Shown here: one piece after another, positions 12,143 to 26,300 of the stretch
How the letters are laid out: every line of letters begins with the position of its first letter
Numbering within the stretch: position 1 is the stretch's first letter
NCBI RefSeq assembly: GCF_021730395.1
Contig: NC_069367.1
Location: 68,433,501-68,497,500 of the forward strand
Length of the DNA stretch: 64,000 bases
From: Mercenaria mercenaria
Taxonomy: Eukaryota; Mollusca; Bivalvia; Venerida; Veneridae
Direction of reading: 5' to 3'
Translations under genes and position numbers: made by a program
Notes under the pieces: generated by a model
Seen by the model: the letters and a program-made list of their open reading frames with translations, nothing else
Databases searched by the model: none
What the model was told of the DNA's origin: nothing

Positions 12143-13291
12143 AATTCACAGTCAACTCGTCCCCCAGTCAACAACTCGTCCCCGATTTGGCCATTTCGCT
12201 CCCTCGGCGATTTCAAATTGGTCATTTCGTCCCCTTTTTCGGTGACCCCCCTCCCCCTTTTTTAAACGTATTTTTGAAAAAAATTCAAAATGTGATAAAT
12301 TAAGTCGTTTTTATTTTTCAAATAAGTATATTTAATGCTAAAAGTTTTCGTTTGTTTTAAGAACTTTTTTACTTCAAAAATGATCGATTTAACAAAGAGG
12401 ATTTTGTTGGTTTTATTTCTGTTTCTTTTTGTAAGTCTGCTACAACATGATTGCTTTTTTTAATGTTCGTATTTGATGCTGCTTATTTTCAAACGCTTGA
12501 ATAAGGTTAAACCTTTTTATAACAAATAATTTCCACAATCCAATCAACTATTAACACATTTCATTCAGTCAATCAACAACTTCTCATGCAATTAAATACC
12601 ATTAACACCTTCCAATCAGCCCAGTCAACGACTTTTAATGTGATTAATAACCTTTAATACCTTTCATATATATAGGTATAGGCTCATTCTACTTTTTTCA
12701 GAAACCCCTGTTCCCCAAATTTTGAAGTATTTTCTAAAATTATTTTAATGACAAAAATGAATATAAAGCATGTTGGTTACCTTTAGTAATACATATGCGA
12801 CAGATATCAGTTGTTTATTTTTATCTTTTTTATTGTTTTTCTTAATAAAACTTTCTTTTATTATGACCATCGATAAGGATGTATTGCTCTCTCTCTCTCT
12901 CTCTCTTCTTACTCTGATTCTTAAAAAGTTAGTATGTTACATTTTTATTACTAAAGGCATTGTATTTCTTTTATATTTTATTTCAGTTAATTGTCTTATA
13001 TTTTCAGTATATTTCTTCTATCATTATAACCAACCTAATTATCTAAAGTTAACCATTTCCAATATAACTCCGTCAAAACTCACGATTTTAAATACCAAAT
13101 ACAAAAAAAGTGCCTCATATATTTAGGGGAACAAAATTACCAAAAGGGGACGCATTGACCAAAAGGGGGACGAGTTGACTAAATTTTATCATGAGGGGGA
13201 CGAAATGACCAATATCGGGGGACGAAATAACCGAATCGGGGACGAGTTGACTGGGGAACGAGTTTACTGGGGGACGAGTTGACTTGATACT
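12143..13291. mobile_element. Non-autonomous hAT-like DNA element with iterated TIRs
   Basis: The left end carries GTCAACTCGTCCCCCAGTCA at 12,151. The right end carries the reverse complement, finishing GGGGGACGAGTTGAC at 13,283. The motif is iterated several times at the right end and at least twice at the left. The exact 8-bp sequence CATCCACC flanks both sides (12,135-12,142 and 13,292-13,299), which as a target duplication would fit hAT. The interior is AT-rich with a (TC)n tract at 12,884-12,908 and no transposase. Confidence 0.65.
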
Positions 13292-13299
13292 CATCCACC

Positions 13300-14629
13300 C
13301 CTATGATATGTTATATACACATTCTTGAATTCCACTCAAATACTAAGCGGTATAGGATTTATATGTTACATCAGTAATAATTAGTGTTAATCACATTTTC
13401 TAAGCCGGTGTGTTAACTTATTATCTGTTCAGTTAATACAAGTTATAATAACTTTAGTATTGCACCAGAAATAAATAACATCATTGTATGTTACTACACG
13501 ACTGGAGATATATCATTTAACAAATGTCACTGTACATTTGTATTTAAAACACGCTTCTCTCCTTTTCATCAATTAAAATAACTATTTTTACACACGTTTC
13601 TTTCCTTTTCATCAGTTAAAATAACTGATGTGTTTGACGTGTTCAATTAATTCCAGAGTAAACTGGTTAACGTAAAAGTTTAATCATTCACCTTTACCAT
13701 CAAGGATGGGTGCCGGATGCGCCTGTCAATATACCCTTTCACGGTTTAACAACGACTGAATGGCGAGGAGACCTGAACAATAGGCGATAAACATCACCCG
13801 AACTCAAAGGAGGTAGAATTCTGTTAAGTTTTCTTAACTTTCTTCACAAGGTTTTTCACATGAGTGTTTTCCAATGTTCGGAAATGAACTTTTTTCTGTT
13901 CGCGATAGGCTGAAACAGTGGACTTATCGTTCGACAACGCGAGGCAGTGTTTTCTTGTTGTCCTCCAGGCGCAAGTCCTCTCCAGGGAGGCAAAAGCTCT
14001 ATGGAGTAGTTGCGTTTCTTCCAGGATTGCTCTTCTTGTAAACGGCTTGCAACCCCCTGCCGTTGGACTGAATAGTTTGTAAAACCCCGCCAATCCTATC
14101 TACTCACCAAGTCAAGGTCCATAACACTCATTAGCTAACGTCTGTGCTCAACGCCTTTCTAGTGACCTTGCACAAGCAGTACTGACTGTTCCCTGCCTCA
14201 CTCCTGAAGTTGGGAATCTGTGGGTTCGACTCCATCTAGTGTATCCTGCAGGGCGGACATATACTGTCTCGTCCTAAAGTGGAGTGCCCTTTGGTGCAGA
14301 AGGATGCTTCCTGTCCTGAGGTAGGTTTTGAAGTCGGGGATGTAGCGCTTTCTCCGTTTCAGCAGTAGTGGCTGTTAAAAGTCAGCACAGGGGTGCTTAA
14401 CACTTAACTGATAGTAATGACAGGAGACGCGTGAGGCACAGAGGTCTTGGGTAATGCTAAAGGCGGTCTCAGCGGCGTCATGCAAGCAGGCGCATGTTCT
14501 TATAGGACAGAAATCAGAGGTAATGTTACAATCCTTCAATGGTTGTACGTTGTTGTTTTAGTGATGTATTCCGCTAGGTTGGCTGACAGTATATCGAACC
14601 ATTGGTTGCTTGTCTGTTGTTAAAGTGGT
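13300..14629. other. Intergenic; higher-GC stretch with one unrecognised open frame
   Basis: 13,824-14,093 (minus) is open for 89 codons in a locally GC-richer region. I see no family motif and no splice context, so it is not called as a gene. Confidence 0.4.
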
Positions 14630-14835
14630 GTTAACCGCTAGCTCTGTTAACACTTCAGTGTGTTAACCGCTAGGTCGGTTAAAGTGTATTAATTGCTAGG
14701 TCGGTTTAAAGTCTGTTATCCGCTAGGTCTGTTTAAAGTGTGTTAACCGCTAGCTCGGTTTAAAGTTTGTTAACCGCTAGGTCAGTTTTCAGTGTGTTAC
14801 CGCTATGTCGGTTAACTGCTAGGTCCGTTTACAGC
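14630..14835. repeat. 27-bp degenerate tandem repeat, about seven units
   Basis: Units of GTTAACCGCTAGGTCGGTTT plus AAAGTGT, with point differences and some length variants. Confidence 0.8.
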
Positions 14836-16279
14836 GTGAACTAGGTTTTGTCCATTACTGCGTAGCGTAATTCCTAGTTTCACAAGTCCGCAGTCTGCAG
14901 TTGCTATTTCAGTCAATTTATTGATGAAAACATGCGCTTTCTTGCTCGTCAATCGGCGGGCCTGATATCATGCGGTCTTTTCTGCCACTTTTTATTTAAT
15001 ACTACTGAAATAGTAACAATTTTGTTCGATACCCTTTGGTGTAACTTGTTTGTATGTTGAAGCGTTGACCTGGAATAAATTGTTCTATTGCTAATATGCT
15101 GTTGTGTGTTATTGCATTGAGAAGTCCTAAAATAAATGACCTCCATGATATTACTACAGAATAAATTATATAACAAAAATTGTTTTAACAAATATGTCAT
15201 ATAAACATCAATGCACTATTGGCGTGTTCCAAAAGTCAGACTTTGTAAGTATGTACATATGCATCTATGTTTAAAAAAAGCGTCTTCTCACAAACTCTCA
15301 TACATCAAATGTTCTAAACCGCTGATCCGATTTTGAAATGATATCAGACGAATGGTCCTTAATATGTAACCCACTGCCAGGATTGTTCAAATTATTCCGA
15401 TTCATATAGTGGAAACTTTCAAAATATTATTGTATGAAACTGCTTACCCGACTAATTTCACACACGTTGCCCTTCTGTGACCCTCTGTCAAGATTATTAA
15501 AATAATTCAGATTCATATAAAACACATGGCCGCTAGAGGGCCTGATCACTTTTCCCTATATGTATAGTAGAAACTTTACCTTTCCTCCCACTCCCCCAAT
15601 ACACACACATACACATATACACACATTACCTGTCCGTGATTTTTAGTAAGATCTTTTAAAATGTTCTTGTCAGAAAACACTGCAACGCATGTAGTAAGAA
15701 CTTAGAATTGACAACAATGATACCAAAACCACAATTTGAACAAGGAGTCTCCTCTGTTTTTTTCAGTACGGAAATGTGATTTCGCAGAAATGTAATTCCG
15801 TCCCACAGTATTAGTGATGTTTAAATCACTATAGTCAAAGAGACAAATTTATTTTAAGAACTACCAAAAATGAAATTGTACTGATATATGTAGGATGTGC
15901 TATAAGAACAAAATATGTAGTGTTTTCTACATCAGGAAATACATCATTAACTTTTAACATGTAATACATATAAACCAATGATTCAAGTAAAGAATACAAT
16001 CTTACCTTCCATTAAATATCAAAACACAAAACACATTGAAAATACAAAAGCCACTGTCTTGAAGTCGCCATAATACCATACATTATTTTAGCTTTAGTGT
16101 TACTGTGTAATCTTGGTAACGTATGTTTCATAATGTATGTTACGTTTCATCTTTAACCCGTTTATGGTGCACCTACGAAAACGGGGCTTACTATAAACGA
16201 AAATTGCCAGAGCGTGTAGTCAGTTGAAGTGGAACCATCACTTTTGTTTGACCCACTTAACATTATCCTTTAGTCTGCT
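14836..16279. other. Intergenic, nothing recognised; CA-rich tract near 15,600
   Basis: Only a short interrupted (CA)n tract at about 15,600-15,628. Confidence 0.5.
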
Positions 16280-16400
16280 GACAGCTAGTGATTTTGCCTT
16301 TGCGACCAGTGCAGACCAAGATCAGCCTGCACGTCAGTGTAAAGGTTAAAGGAAACCGCCCGCTGTACCGACAGACGGACCAACTGACCGTCGCGACCGA
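16280..16400. repeat. Fragment of a dispersed bivalve-type repeat
   Basis: TTTGCGACCAGTGCAGACCA followed by AGATCAGCCTGCACGT is a word pair I associate with a common molluscan repeat. No ends are visible. Confidence 0.35.
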
Positions 16401-16827
16401 CAGGTGAAAAGCCATTTACCCCCTCTTTTTCGAAGAGAGGAGGGGGAGGGGGGAATAAAAAATCAAAAGAGCGAATCAAGGTTCATCATAAAGAAGTTTT
16501 TCATTGACAAATTTCTGAATAAACGGCGTTAAAATCATTCAAATACTCAAATACTCCTTCACAAGTTGATTAGTAACTACAATTCTGCAGAGGGAGGACG
16601 TATGGTTGTATGCTGTAAGGATTAAGTGAGCAAAGAAACAAAGTAATAGAGCTGTAAAAAATGGCCGTATTTTAAACCGAAAGTACATGTGCTAAAGTAA
16701 TTTCAGACCGGTAAGTGGATGTTTGCTTCATTGCACAAACTAAACGTGCTGGTGATGTGGAGCAAAGTCTATTCCTTAGTATCATAGTCTTCATTAGATG
16801 GATAAGTATAAAGACAAACTAGATGAT

Positions 16828-17545
16828 GCTTTTGTAGAAAAGCGCATGTCTCCCCAATAGCATAGTAGTAATAGACAAGAAGTTAATAGGGGACAGGAGC
16901 AAAAATCAAAGAGACATTGATGGTTGGCTGCAATAGGGATCATCTACTCGGCATGTCCAGTCATCCCATTAAGTTTCAACGTTCTGTGTCAAGTTACGGA
17001 TTGGAAACGGTTTTCCATGTTCTGGCCTCTGTGACCTTGACCTTTGATCAAGTGACCCAGAAATCACTAGGGGCCATCTGCTCTGCATGTCCATTCATCC
17101 TATGACGTTTCAACATTCTGGGTCAAGTGGTATTCAAGTTATTGATCGGAAACAATTTTCCATGTTCAGGCCCCTGTAACCTTCACCTTTGATGGAGTAA
17201 CTCCAAAAATTATAGGGGCCATCTAGGTAAGCCCTATCATCCTATGGAATTTGAAGGTTCTACGTCAAACGATTCTCCAGAAATTGGTCGTAAATGAAAT
17301 GTGACGCACGGACAGGTGACCTTGACCTTTGCTCGAATGACTCCAAAAACTATAGGAATCATCTTCTCTGTAAGTCCCATCATCCTATGAAGCTTGAAGG
17401 TTCTGGGTCAAGTGGTTCTCAAGTTATTGATCGGAAATGAATTTTTCATGTTCTGGCCCCTGTGCCCTTGACCTTTAATAGAGTGACTCTAAAATCAATA
17501 AGGGTAATCTTCTCTGCACATTTGTCATTAATCTTTCAAAATCTA
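16828..17545 (+). repeat. 145-bp array element, truncated copy (about four units)
   Basis: Starts with GCTTTTGTAGAAAAGC and CATGTCTCCCC, as does the large copy at 58.9 kb. Unit landmarks such as GTGACCTTGACCTTTGAT fall at 17,031, 17,176, 17,316 and 17,462, spacing 140-146 bp. It lacks the GGACGGACGG-type 3' end of the large copy. Confidence 0.75.
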
Positions 17546-17622
17546 TCGAAATCATGAATGTATTTTCTTATATAAATCCTATTTATCCGGAGATGTACTA
17601 GCACACCCCCCCCCCCCCACCA

Positions 17623-17901
17623 CTGGCTTAGCTCAGTAGGGAGAGCGCAGATCTACGGATCGCGGGGTCGTGAGTTCGATCCTCGGGCGAGGCGTATGTT
17701 CTCCGTGACGATTTGATAGAAGATATTGTGTCTGAAATCATTCGTCCTCCACATCTGATTTATGTGGAGAAGTTGGCAGTTACTTGAAGTGAACAGGTTT
17801 GTACTGGTACAGAATCCAGGAACACTGGTAAGGTTAAACTGCCTGCCGTTACATAACTAACATACAGTTGAAAAACGGGCGTTAAACCCAAAACAAACAT
17901 T
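17623..17901 (+). mobile_element. tRNA-derived SINE, RUDI/V-SINE-like, apparently full length
   Basis: The head CTGGCTTAGCTCAGTAGGGA and GGTCGTGAGTTCGATCCTC are A- and B-box-like. The body includes TACAGAATCCAGGAACACTG, then the tail GTTAAACCCAAAACAAACA. The head is tRNA-like but this is not a free tRNA gene. The resemblance to RUDI of bivalves is from memory. A C run (17,606-17,618) precedes it. Confidence 0.75.
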
Positions 17902-18469
17902 ATAAGGCGGTGTCCCAGTGTGCTCATTTGTTTGTTTATTTGGTTTTGTTGTCTGAATTTTTTACATTTGTCTGTTGTCCAGTTTTTCAACTGTTTAGTT
18001 GTGACTTAACTAACCTCTGAGTTAGCCGTGTTGTATATATTTACAACGACTTAGTCAGCACGTGAATGCGGGGCAATCTCCGTTAGGGTTTTTCTACTTT
18101 AAGCGGTGTCAGCAATAGAATTATCTTTCTATTGTTATTTTAAACATATGGGTAGGGTGGTTAAAGAACATACTGACGCGGAATATTTAAATATAGATTA
18201 ACAACAGTCATTGAAAACAATGTTGAGAATTGAGTTTAATTTGTTTTCATCAGCTCGGATTAGCAGGTGGACAACACGAAAGTGTCGTGACCAGCGTTTG
18301 GAATATTTTATCTACACCCAAGTTTTCTCCACATTTCATTTTTGACGTATCTTGGAAATGTTTGTAGAAAAATGCATATGGTAAAGTAGCATTGGCACAA
18401 TAATATAATTGTGATATACAATATTGTTTTAAAGAATATCGTTACAGAACAGACTCTCTAAGAAGATAA
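17902..18469. other. Intergenic, nothing recognised
   Basis: No structure noted. Confidence 0.5.
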
Positions 18470-18850
18470 TGACCTCCACTTTTTGTGACGTATATCTTTG
18501 AGCTACTGACCCCCAAAACAATGGGGTTCATCTTCTGACCACTGACAATCAACCTATGAAGATTGACGACTGTATGCCAAAGCAATCTTCAGTCAATGAT
18601 TTGAAACTGATATTCAGCTCAAGGTCAACACGACCTTGACATGTTTCTTTTTTGTTTCGGGCCCCAAAAATAGGTTAACCCCGTTGACCTTTGAGCAACC
18701 GACCTCAAAATGAATAAGGGCCATCTGCCGGTCACGACCAAGATTGAGGTTCCTACGTCAAAGCATTCTTAAGTTATCAATTGGAATCAAAGGCGACGGA
18801 CGGAGAGACGAACAGTCCAGTCACTATATGCCGCCTTATTCCGCGGGGGT
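18470..18850 (+). repeat. Diverged relative of the GACCTTGACC array elements
   Basis: Two to three diverged units (TGACCCCCAAAACAATGGGG, CAACCTATGAAG, AGTTATCAATTGGAA), then GACGGACGGAGAGACGAACA at the 3' end. Confidence 0.55.
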
Positions 18851-20220
18851 GGGGGCATAAAATGTTTCACAGGTAGATAGATATATATGATACAACATAA
18901 GGCAAATATCAAATTGTATGTACATGTAAAATAGCGATAAGACACTTCGCTGAATGTATAACTGGGTTATGGTGTCACGAAGGCTAAGCTAATACTTTGC
19001 AAAAAATACGCGCCGAGGTTAAGTAAAAAACCGTTAGAATGCAAAGTTAAGCGACAACTTAACTATTATTGGTTTAAAAGATTTAAAAAAACTGGCCATA
19101 TGTATTTTTGCTTCTATTTTCATTAAGTACACATCCATTCGTACACTGCTCTTGGGATTTGGTATTGGGTTTTGCTTTCTATGAGCAAGACTTTTCTGCT
19201 TGAATGTTATTCTCATTTTTCCTCACTTTAAAACATGATTTGTATAATTAACAGATCATTTTCTACATGCGAAATCAGCTTCCTGTTACTGACATCATAA
19301 AAACTCAAATGGCGACCACCATGTTCAGCCATTTACTTGTCTTTCAAACTTTCATATCTGTTAGAAAAGTATGAATTGTTGACATTACTTGCATAGAATA
19401 TCAGACGGGGTTTACCGATGTTTTCATCGGTGCTAACCGGTGCTGTGAAGGACTCCAGCGCTGTAAATGACGTATAACGAACTACACATATGTAGGAGAT
19501 CTATGCAGTAATGTATATTTTATTTCATAAAATGGAGTAAAAGTCAAATATCTTGATATGTCCTCTTTGTTTCTTGTAGAATATTTCTCGATTAAAAAAT
19601 CATACTTTATTTTGTAGATAACATTATGCTGCAAGTGACAAAACCGGAACTATACATTATATGCCATTGAAACGTCAAGACGCTTTCCTGTTTCCGGATG
19701 TTGATTTCCCGCACTTTGTTTAATTAAATACGCTGCTGTCAGAAGACAGTTATTCGTTACTGTTATTTCTAAAATATGGTATGCAAGAAAAATATTCTGT
19801 CACTGGCTGTAGGTGCAGATGAGAATATGCAGCTCTCGAGCCATCTATATCTACAACCAACGAAAGAATCTTACACTGCTCCCCAACCCCCAACCCTTTA
19901 AGAACATGTATATACTTCTTCTTTTCAGTAAAAAGGTTGTTGGCTGTGGGTGCTAAAGTCATAATTTGTCGGACACATTCGTTGGTACAATGCCTTTAAG
20001 ACCTTAGAATCATTGTTGAAATAATACTTTACATTGAAAAAGAAACAATATAGTTATATGATAATTCATGTGACTGAAAATCTAATATTTCTTCGTCAGA
20101 AGGAATCAAATTACTACAATGTTGATAATTTACATGTAATCTTTTCATTGGTATAATAACCGTTCATCAGAATTCGAGCGTCACGGCACCCAATATTCTC
20201 TGAGTATTAGACTTCAACAT
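18851..20220. other. Intergenic, nothing recognised
   Basis: Downstream flank of gene B. No gene or repeat noted. Confidence 0.5.
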
Positions 20221-20221
20221 C

Positions 20222-20227
20222 TTTATT
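20222..20227 (-). terminator. Poly(A) signal of gene B
   Basis: AATAAA on the minus strand, about 90 nt after the stop codon. Confidence 0.5.
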
Positions 20228-20316
20228 TTTCAAATGTTATCTCTAGACTGTTTTATATATCCAGTCATGTTGCACAGTCAATATCCGTCCGCAAAAGAAG
20301 GATTTAAATCAATCAG

Positions 20317-23300
20317 TTATATCATAATTCCAATGTGACAGACCCTGGACCCGCAAGAAGGATCATAAACACAACTCTGATAGGGCGACGGACATTCATA
20401 AGGTCCATCACAAACCACTGCGCATCGTCCACTTCCAGACCTGCTTCTGCTGGAATCTGATGATACTGAAAAACATTTCAATCACTCCGTTTACATTGTG
20501 TCATGGTTGAAAATGTCCTATATAAGTTTGATACGGTGTATAATCTTAGACATCTATGATAAGTGTTAACACAAAGAACAATAAAAATTATTATCGAACG
20601 ACAGAAAGTTTGCAAAAAAGAAGCAAGGAATAGTTAAAAAGGAAAATCCATGATTATTGAAGCGTATGGAAGAGCAAATATAGACACGGTAAACATCTGA
20701 ACAACATTACACAGCAGTTTTATAGCCGAAAACGTTTATGTCATTTATGTCATCGCAATGTAAATTATAAAATGACGTTATACTGTGCCGTAGCAATGCG
20801 CGCGTATAGCTTGTTCTTTCCTTTGGTAAAAGCTGATTTAAAATGATCTACTTTGACAACCTTGTCTTTTCCCGCAGCATCATTACGAAACATGTTTTAG
20901 GAAAATAACTTTAACAATACATTTGACAGTGTGTTAATTATTTCATATAGACATATTATGCAGTAACATACTAGTTCAATAAAAGCGATGTCAGGTAATA
21001 AGTCGTAGAACTTTAATGTATATTATATTATGTTTACTCCAAACTGTCCAGCAGTTAGGCCATGTGTTACTCTTATAAAGGCTTTCTCTTCTGATATGCA
21101 TCAAGTCGACACATAGACACATGTAACCAGGTAAATGAAAATTTAAACAATATTTAAAAGTCATTTTATTTTTTGCATAAGTACACATTATTTTCCTATA
21201 TTGTTGACAAGTTTTGTATTTTGTTTAATCACTATGTTTCATGTATCTGGAGTTAATGAAATAAACGTGCCGTCAAGCTGATTATACATTCTGAATAAAA
21301 TATTAGAAGTGAAAAGTTCAATAACAAGGATGTCCTCACCTTGGTTTACCTGCACATTTCCACTGTTGCTTTGATCCTTTATATTATTGTTGTTATTCAC
21401 TATATTTATTGTTCTACTTTCAGCGCTAGATCTGTCGCTCACAAAATTTGGTCTACCAGCTATAGCTGATACCGGATGTACTGGTACCACATGACGATCT
21501 GTGAGCAGGGGATCTCTTACAATTGCAGATCCATACAAATCCAGATCTGGATAGAAGCCGGGTTCAAGATATCTTCCATACAGGCCCGGTCGTCCATAAA
21601 GTACTGGGCCTCTAATCCCTATCAGTGGAGTATTGTAATATTTATATCATCAGGCTACTATTATACCAGATTATAATAACACGCACGCACGCACGCATGT
21701 ACACACAAATAAAAGATCAAAGAACTAGATATACTCAATACATTTTCTAACTCCACACTTTGTTGCTTTTTTGCAGTTGTTGTTAACGTTGTAATCAATT
21801 AAGTTGAATTAAACATAACAATGATAGAAAATTGGTGAAAATTCACAGGCTGTATCGGTTGCAACAATAACCTAAACATAAAAATGAACTTAGTGCTAGT
21901 CGCTATGCGTCAAGTAGTGTCATCTGCGGGATTGCTTAACTTACACTAATCTCGGGGCAGAATATGCTCTTATCCTTATATCAGATACTATTATGCAAGT
22001 GTGCTTTAATAGATTATTAGACTTGTGTCGAGAAATATGCACGAGTTTTTGTGTGACATCAGCTGCGTAGTATTAATCCATGATAAAAACAATGAAGTTT
22101 GGCTAGATGTAAAGGTAATCTTCTTTTGGTCGCATATTCATGTTCAGTGATAAATTGATAAGCATTTTGCTCGTTTGACTGAGTAAATTTAATATCGATG
22201 TTAATGTCAATCAAATAATGTGACGTCATTAGTGACGTGACGTCAGACGATTGATACGAAATTCACACGTTGATATACTGATGGATGTTACATTGTTGAA
22301 ACATCAATAAATAATAATTTGAATTTCATCAATTTTGATATGTTCCGAGCGTACGTTTGTTATCTATGGGATTTACATGTACTAGTTATCTGACTTTTGA
22401 TTTTAGGGTAACGTTATTGTAACCGTGATGGCTGCATCGGTTTACTTCCGATTGCTATCTTTGTTAGGTTTTACTGTAATAAAATAATAATAAAAAAAAA
22501 TTTATGTCCTGTTTTCATTAAACTACATGTATACCGAAAATCGCTAAGAAAATTTGGATTAAATCAAAATATCCAAGTGTGGGTCTAAAAAAGTTGTTGA
22601 GTATTTTCCATCTCTAAATTTCATTTGGCTCGATATATTTGTGTCAAACGTCATTACATAGTGGGGAATCACATGTTCAACATAATCCTTAAACCAAAGA
22701 AAATTTATGAGTAATGTAGGGATAACGCATATTGTTTCGTATTATAACATTTGCAGAATCCCGAGGCATTGGTAGGTGCGCAAGTCCAGTAGGGCGAGGG
22801 TACCTTCGTATCCCGAGGGATTTTGAAGATGTTATTACACGAAATGGACGTGCGCTTATGCTATTCTAGCATAAAAGCGTAAAAACTGGTAAATGAATAC
22901 ATTGTCACTCGACGTCATTGTATTTCCATGAAATGCGCGGGACTGTCTGGGTGTTTTGTTTACGTTAACGTCATTTCTTTTTGAATTATCCGTTTTGTGG
23001 CCGAATGACGTTTACGCGAGAATCTCTGTAAACACAGGTTTTCACTCCTGTTGAAACACCCCCGAAATGTGACAAGAACAGCACTTTTATGCTAGAATAT
23101 GGGATAATATTGAAGCAATCTTTGCTGTAAAATCTAACAATCTATGGCAACATAGATACTGCATATATTTCAATCACAATCTCCGTCTGATTATTTGGAA
23201 CACTTCAAGGAACAGTGACCTTTAATTTTCCTAAGTTTTCGCAATTACCAGAACTCTATCATCATTACATAATTATCCAACAATTTTCGTTAGCCATATG

Positions 23301-26300
23301 TTAGGTTATGTTTAAATTCCATATCTTATCAGCATGTCTTCAAAATATCGCTTTTTAGTCCCCTACTGGTTGAAAACCAGTTTCGGGGACTTTAGGAATG
23401 CGCTTTACCGTCCGTCATTCCGTCCTTCCGTCCGTCCACAATTTCGTGTCCGGTCCATAACTCTGTCATCCATGAAGGGATTTTAATATTACTTGGCATA
23501 AATGTTCCCCATGATGAGACAACGTGTCATGTGCAAACCCCGGAAACTTAGCTTAAAGGTCAAGGTCACAATTGGAGGTCAAAGGTCAACAGGGCTTTTT
23601 TCCTGTCCGGTCCATAACTCTGCCATCTGAAGGGATTTAAATATTATTTGGCACAAATGTACCTCATAATAAGACGATGTGTCATGCATGCCTTTCAGAC
23701 CCCTAGCTCAAAGGTCAAGGTCACATTTGACTCTCAGATGTTAACATGACATGAACAGGGTCTGTTTCGTGTCCGGTCCATAACTCTGTCATTCATTAAG
23801 GGATTTTAATATCACTTGGCACAAATGTTCCCCATGATGAGACGACGTGTCAAAACCCGGACCCTAGCTCAAAGGTCAAGGTCACAATTGGAGGTCAAAT
23901 GTCAATAGGGTTTCTTTCCTGTCCGGTCCAGAACTCTGTCATTCATCCAGGGATTTTAATATTACTTGGCATAAATGTTTCCCATGATGAGTGGACGTGT
24001 CAGGTACAATACCCAGAACCCTAGCTTAAAGGTCAAGGTCACAATTGGAGGTCAAAGGTCAATGGGACATTTTTCCTGTCCGGTGTATAACTTTGTCATG
24101 CAGAACAGGATTTGAATATTACTTGGCACAAATGTTCACCACTATGAGACGGAGTGTCATGCGCAAGAACCTGGTCACTTGGTCGAAGGTCAAGGTCACA
24201 CATAGAGGCCAAACGTCAGGTACAAGGATGACCTTGTCTGGAACATTTCTTCTTAATTCATAGAGGGATTTTGATGTAACTTGGCATAAATGTTCACTAC
24301 CATGAAACAGATTGTTGCGTGCAAGAAACAGGTCCCTAGGTCTAAGGTCAAGGTCACACTTAGAGGTCAAATGCCAAATTCAAAAATGACTTTGTCCGGA
24401 GCATTTCTTCTTCATGCATTGAGGGATTTTGATGTAACTTGGCACAATTGTACACCACCATGACACGAAGTGTCATGCGCAGGTCCCTTCTTTAGAATTA
24501 CTTCCCTTTGTTGTTACTATAAATAGCTTATATTTTACCTTTTTCATTACTAGTCATAGGGAAGAATCGAGACCACTTTTCTATGGTACAACATGCATGT
24601 TACATCCCATTTTGAGGTGTATTTTGACCTATCTCTACCTCAGGTAAGGATTTCTGTGTGAATTTTTTTTTGATTTTTGTTTTTTAAAGATTAACTTCCC
24701 TTAGTTGTTAGTATAAATAACTTATATTGTAACTTTTTTATAACTGACTATAGGGAAAAACCAAGACCACTTTTCTGTGGTACAACATAGATGTTACTTT
24801 CAAATTTTAGGTGTAATTTAAGGTATCTGCCTGGTAAGGAGTTTTTTTGTGGATTCAGAAAAACTAAAGAATTACAATAATTACTACACAACCACAGAAT
24901 TAAAATTCCATTTGCAAATACAGGTGTAGTGTAAAGAAATTTGTTATGACGGGCGTATGTTGTGACATTCTGGCACTCTTGTTTTTGTTTTTTTACTATA
25001 AATAACTTTATGATACCTTTTTGATAATTGGCCAAAAAATGCTATATGAAAACAACTATAGGTTTTTATACATACAAATTTTAATCCAAGTGCTTTGTTA
25101 TAACATATTGTATATATAGTACAATATTGTTTATACATTATTGACAGATATCAGTTCATTATGTTATACTGCAGTAGAGAAAATTAGTTGCCTTCCAGTA
25201 GGGGACTTTGTATTGCATGGCATTACTTCATTCACTTGTTGATCATGTGATTCCAAACAGTGGTCATTACCGACTTTCAGGAAATCTCTTTATTAAAACC
25301 TTTCAGTTACATGAAAAGAACATCTATCATAGAACTTCACAACCCACAAAAGTAAACTACAGCTAAAAAGCAATTAAAACATATTCTTGTTAAAATGGTA
25401 TGAGGTCTTTTGTGAATATTTGTACAGTAGAATTGTTTAAGAATACAATTAATACGAAGGTTTTTGTCTTCGAATTACACCTCTAAAGCTATAAAAAAAA
25501 GGGAAAGAAAACAGCATAAAAACAGATACATACGAGATCTTAGCCAGTGCGGTTGTGAATCTATCAATGTTGGACCACCGCATACCATCTGTAAGAGACC
25601 AAAATACTTCGAACACTATTCATGGAAATAATACGCGCGGATATACAAGACACAGGCTTTTATTATAAATAGTAGCACACTTTTATGCTGCAATATCGAT
25701 AGTACCGTTACAATATGCTGCAATATCGATAGTACCGTTACAATATGCTGCAATATCAATAGTACCGTTACAATATGCTGCAATATCAATAGCACCGTTA
25801 CAATATGGTGCAATATCAATCATATCACAATGGACTGCTGAAATATCAATAGCATCACACTAGTCTGGTGAAATATTAATAATAATATTAAACTAGTATG
25901 TTGCAGTATCAAAACTATCACACTAGTCTGCTGAAATAACAATACTATCAAACCAGTATGCTGCAGTATATAGTATCCCACTAATATGCTGAGTAGCAAC
26001 CGTATTACAAGAGTATGTAGTAATACAATAGCGTAACATTAATATGCTGAAAAGCAACCGTGTTACAAGAGTATGTAGTAATACAAATAGTGTCACACTA
26101 ATATGCTGAAAAGCAACCGTATTACAAGAGTAATGTTTAACTTGTCATGTAAGGTATTCCCATAATGCTAAAGATGCGTGGTGAATCTGAAAACATTTGG
26201 ACAAGTAATTCCTGAAAAACATGCTTACATGCAAAACTACATGTACAAAATGGGCATAATTTTGTACATTGACACATAAGGTCATCATGATGCCGAATAC

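Noticed and set aside
12770-13126. 118-codon Leu/Phe-rich frame
   Set aside because: AT-rich interior of the hAT-like element. Composition explains the hydrophobic translation and there is no transposase motif.
13824-14093. 89-codon minus-strand frame in GC-richer DNA
   Set aside because: No recognisable domain, splice sites or paralogue. Noted as a gap feature rather than a gene.
17623-17695. Possible tRNA gene
   Set aside because: The A- and B-box-like head is followed by the SINE body and tail, so it is the head of a SINE.
25616-25819. Open frame encoding ILQHIVTVL repeats
   Set aside because: Produced by the 30-bp minisatellite inside gene B intron 1.
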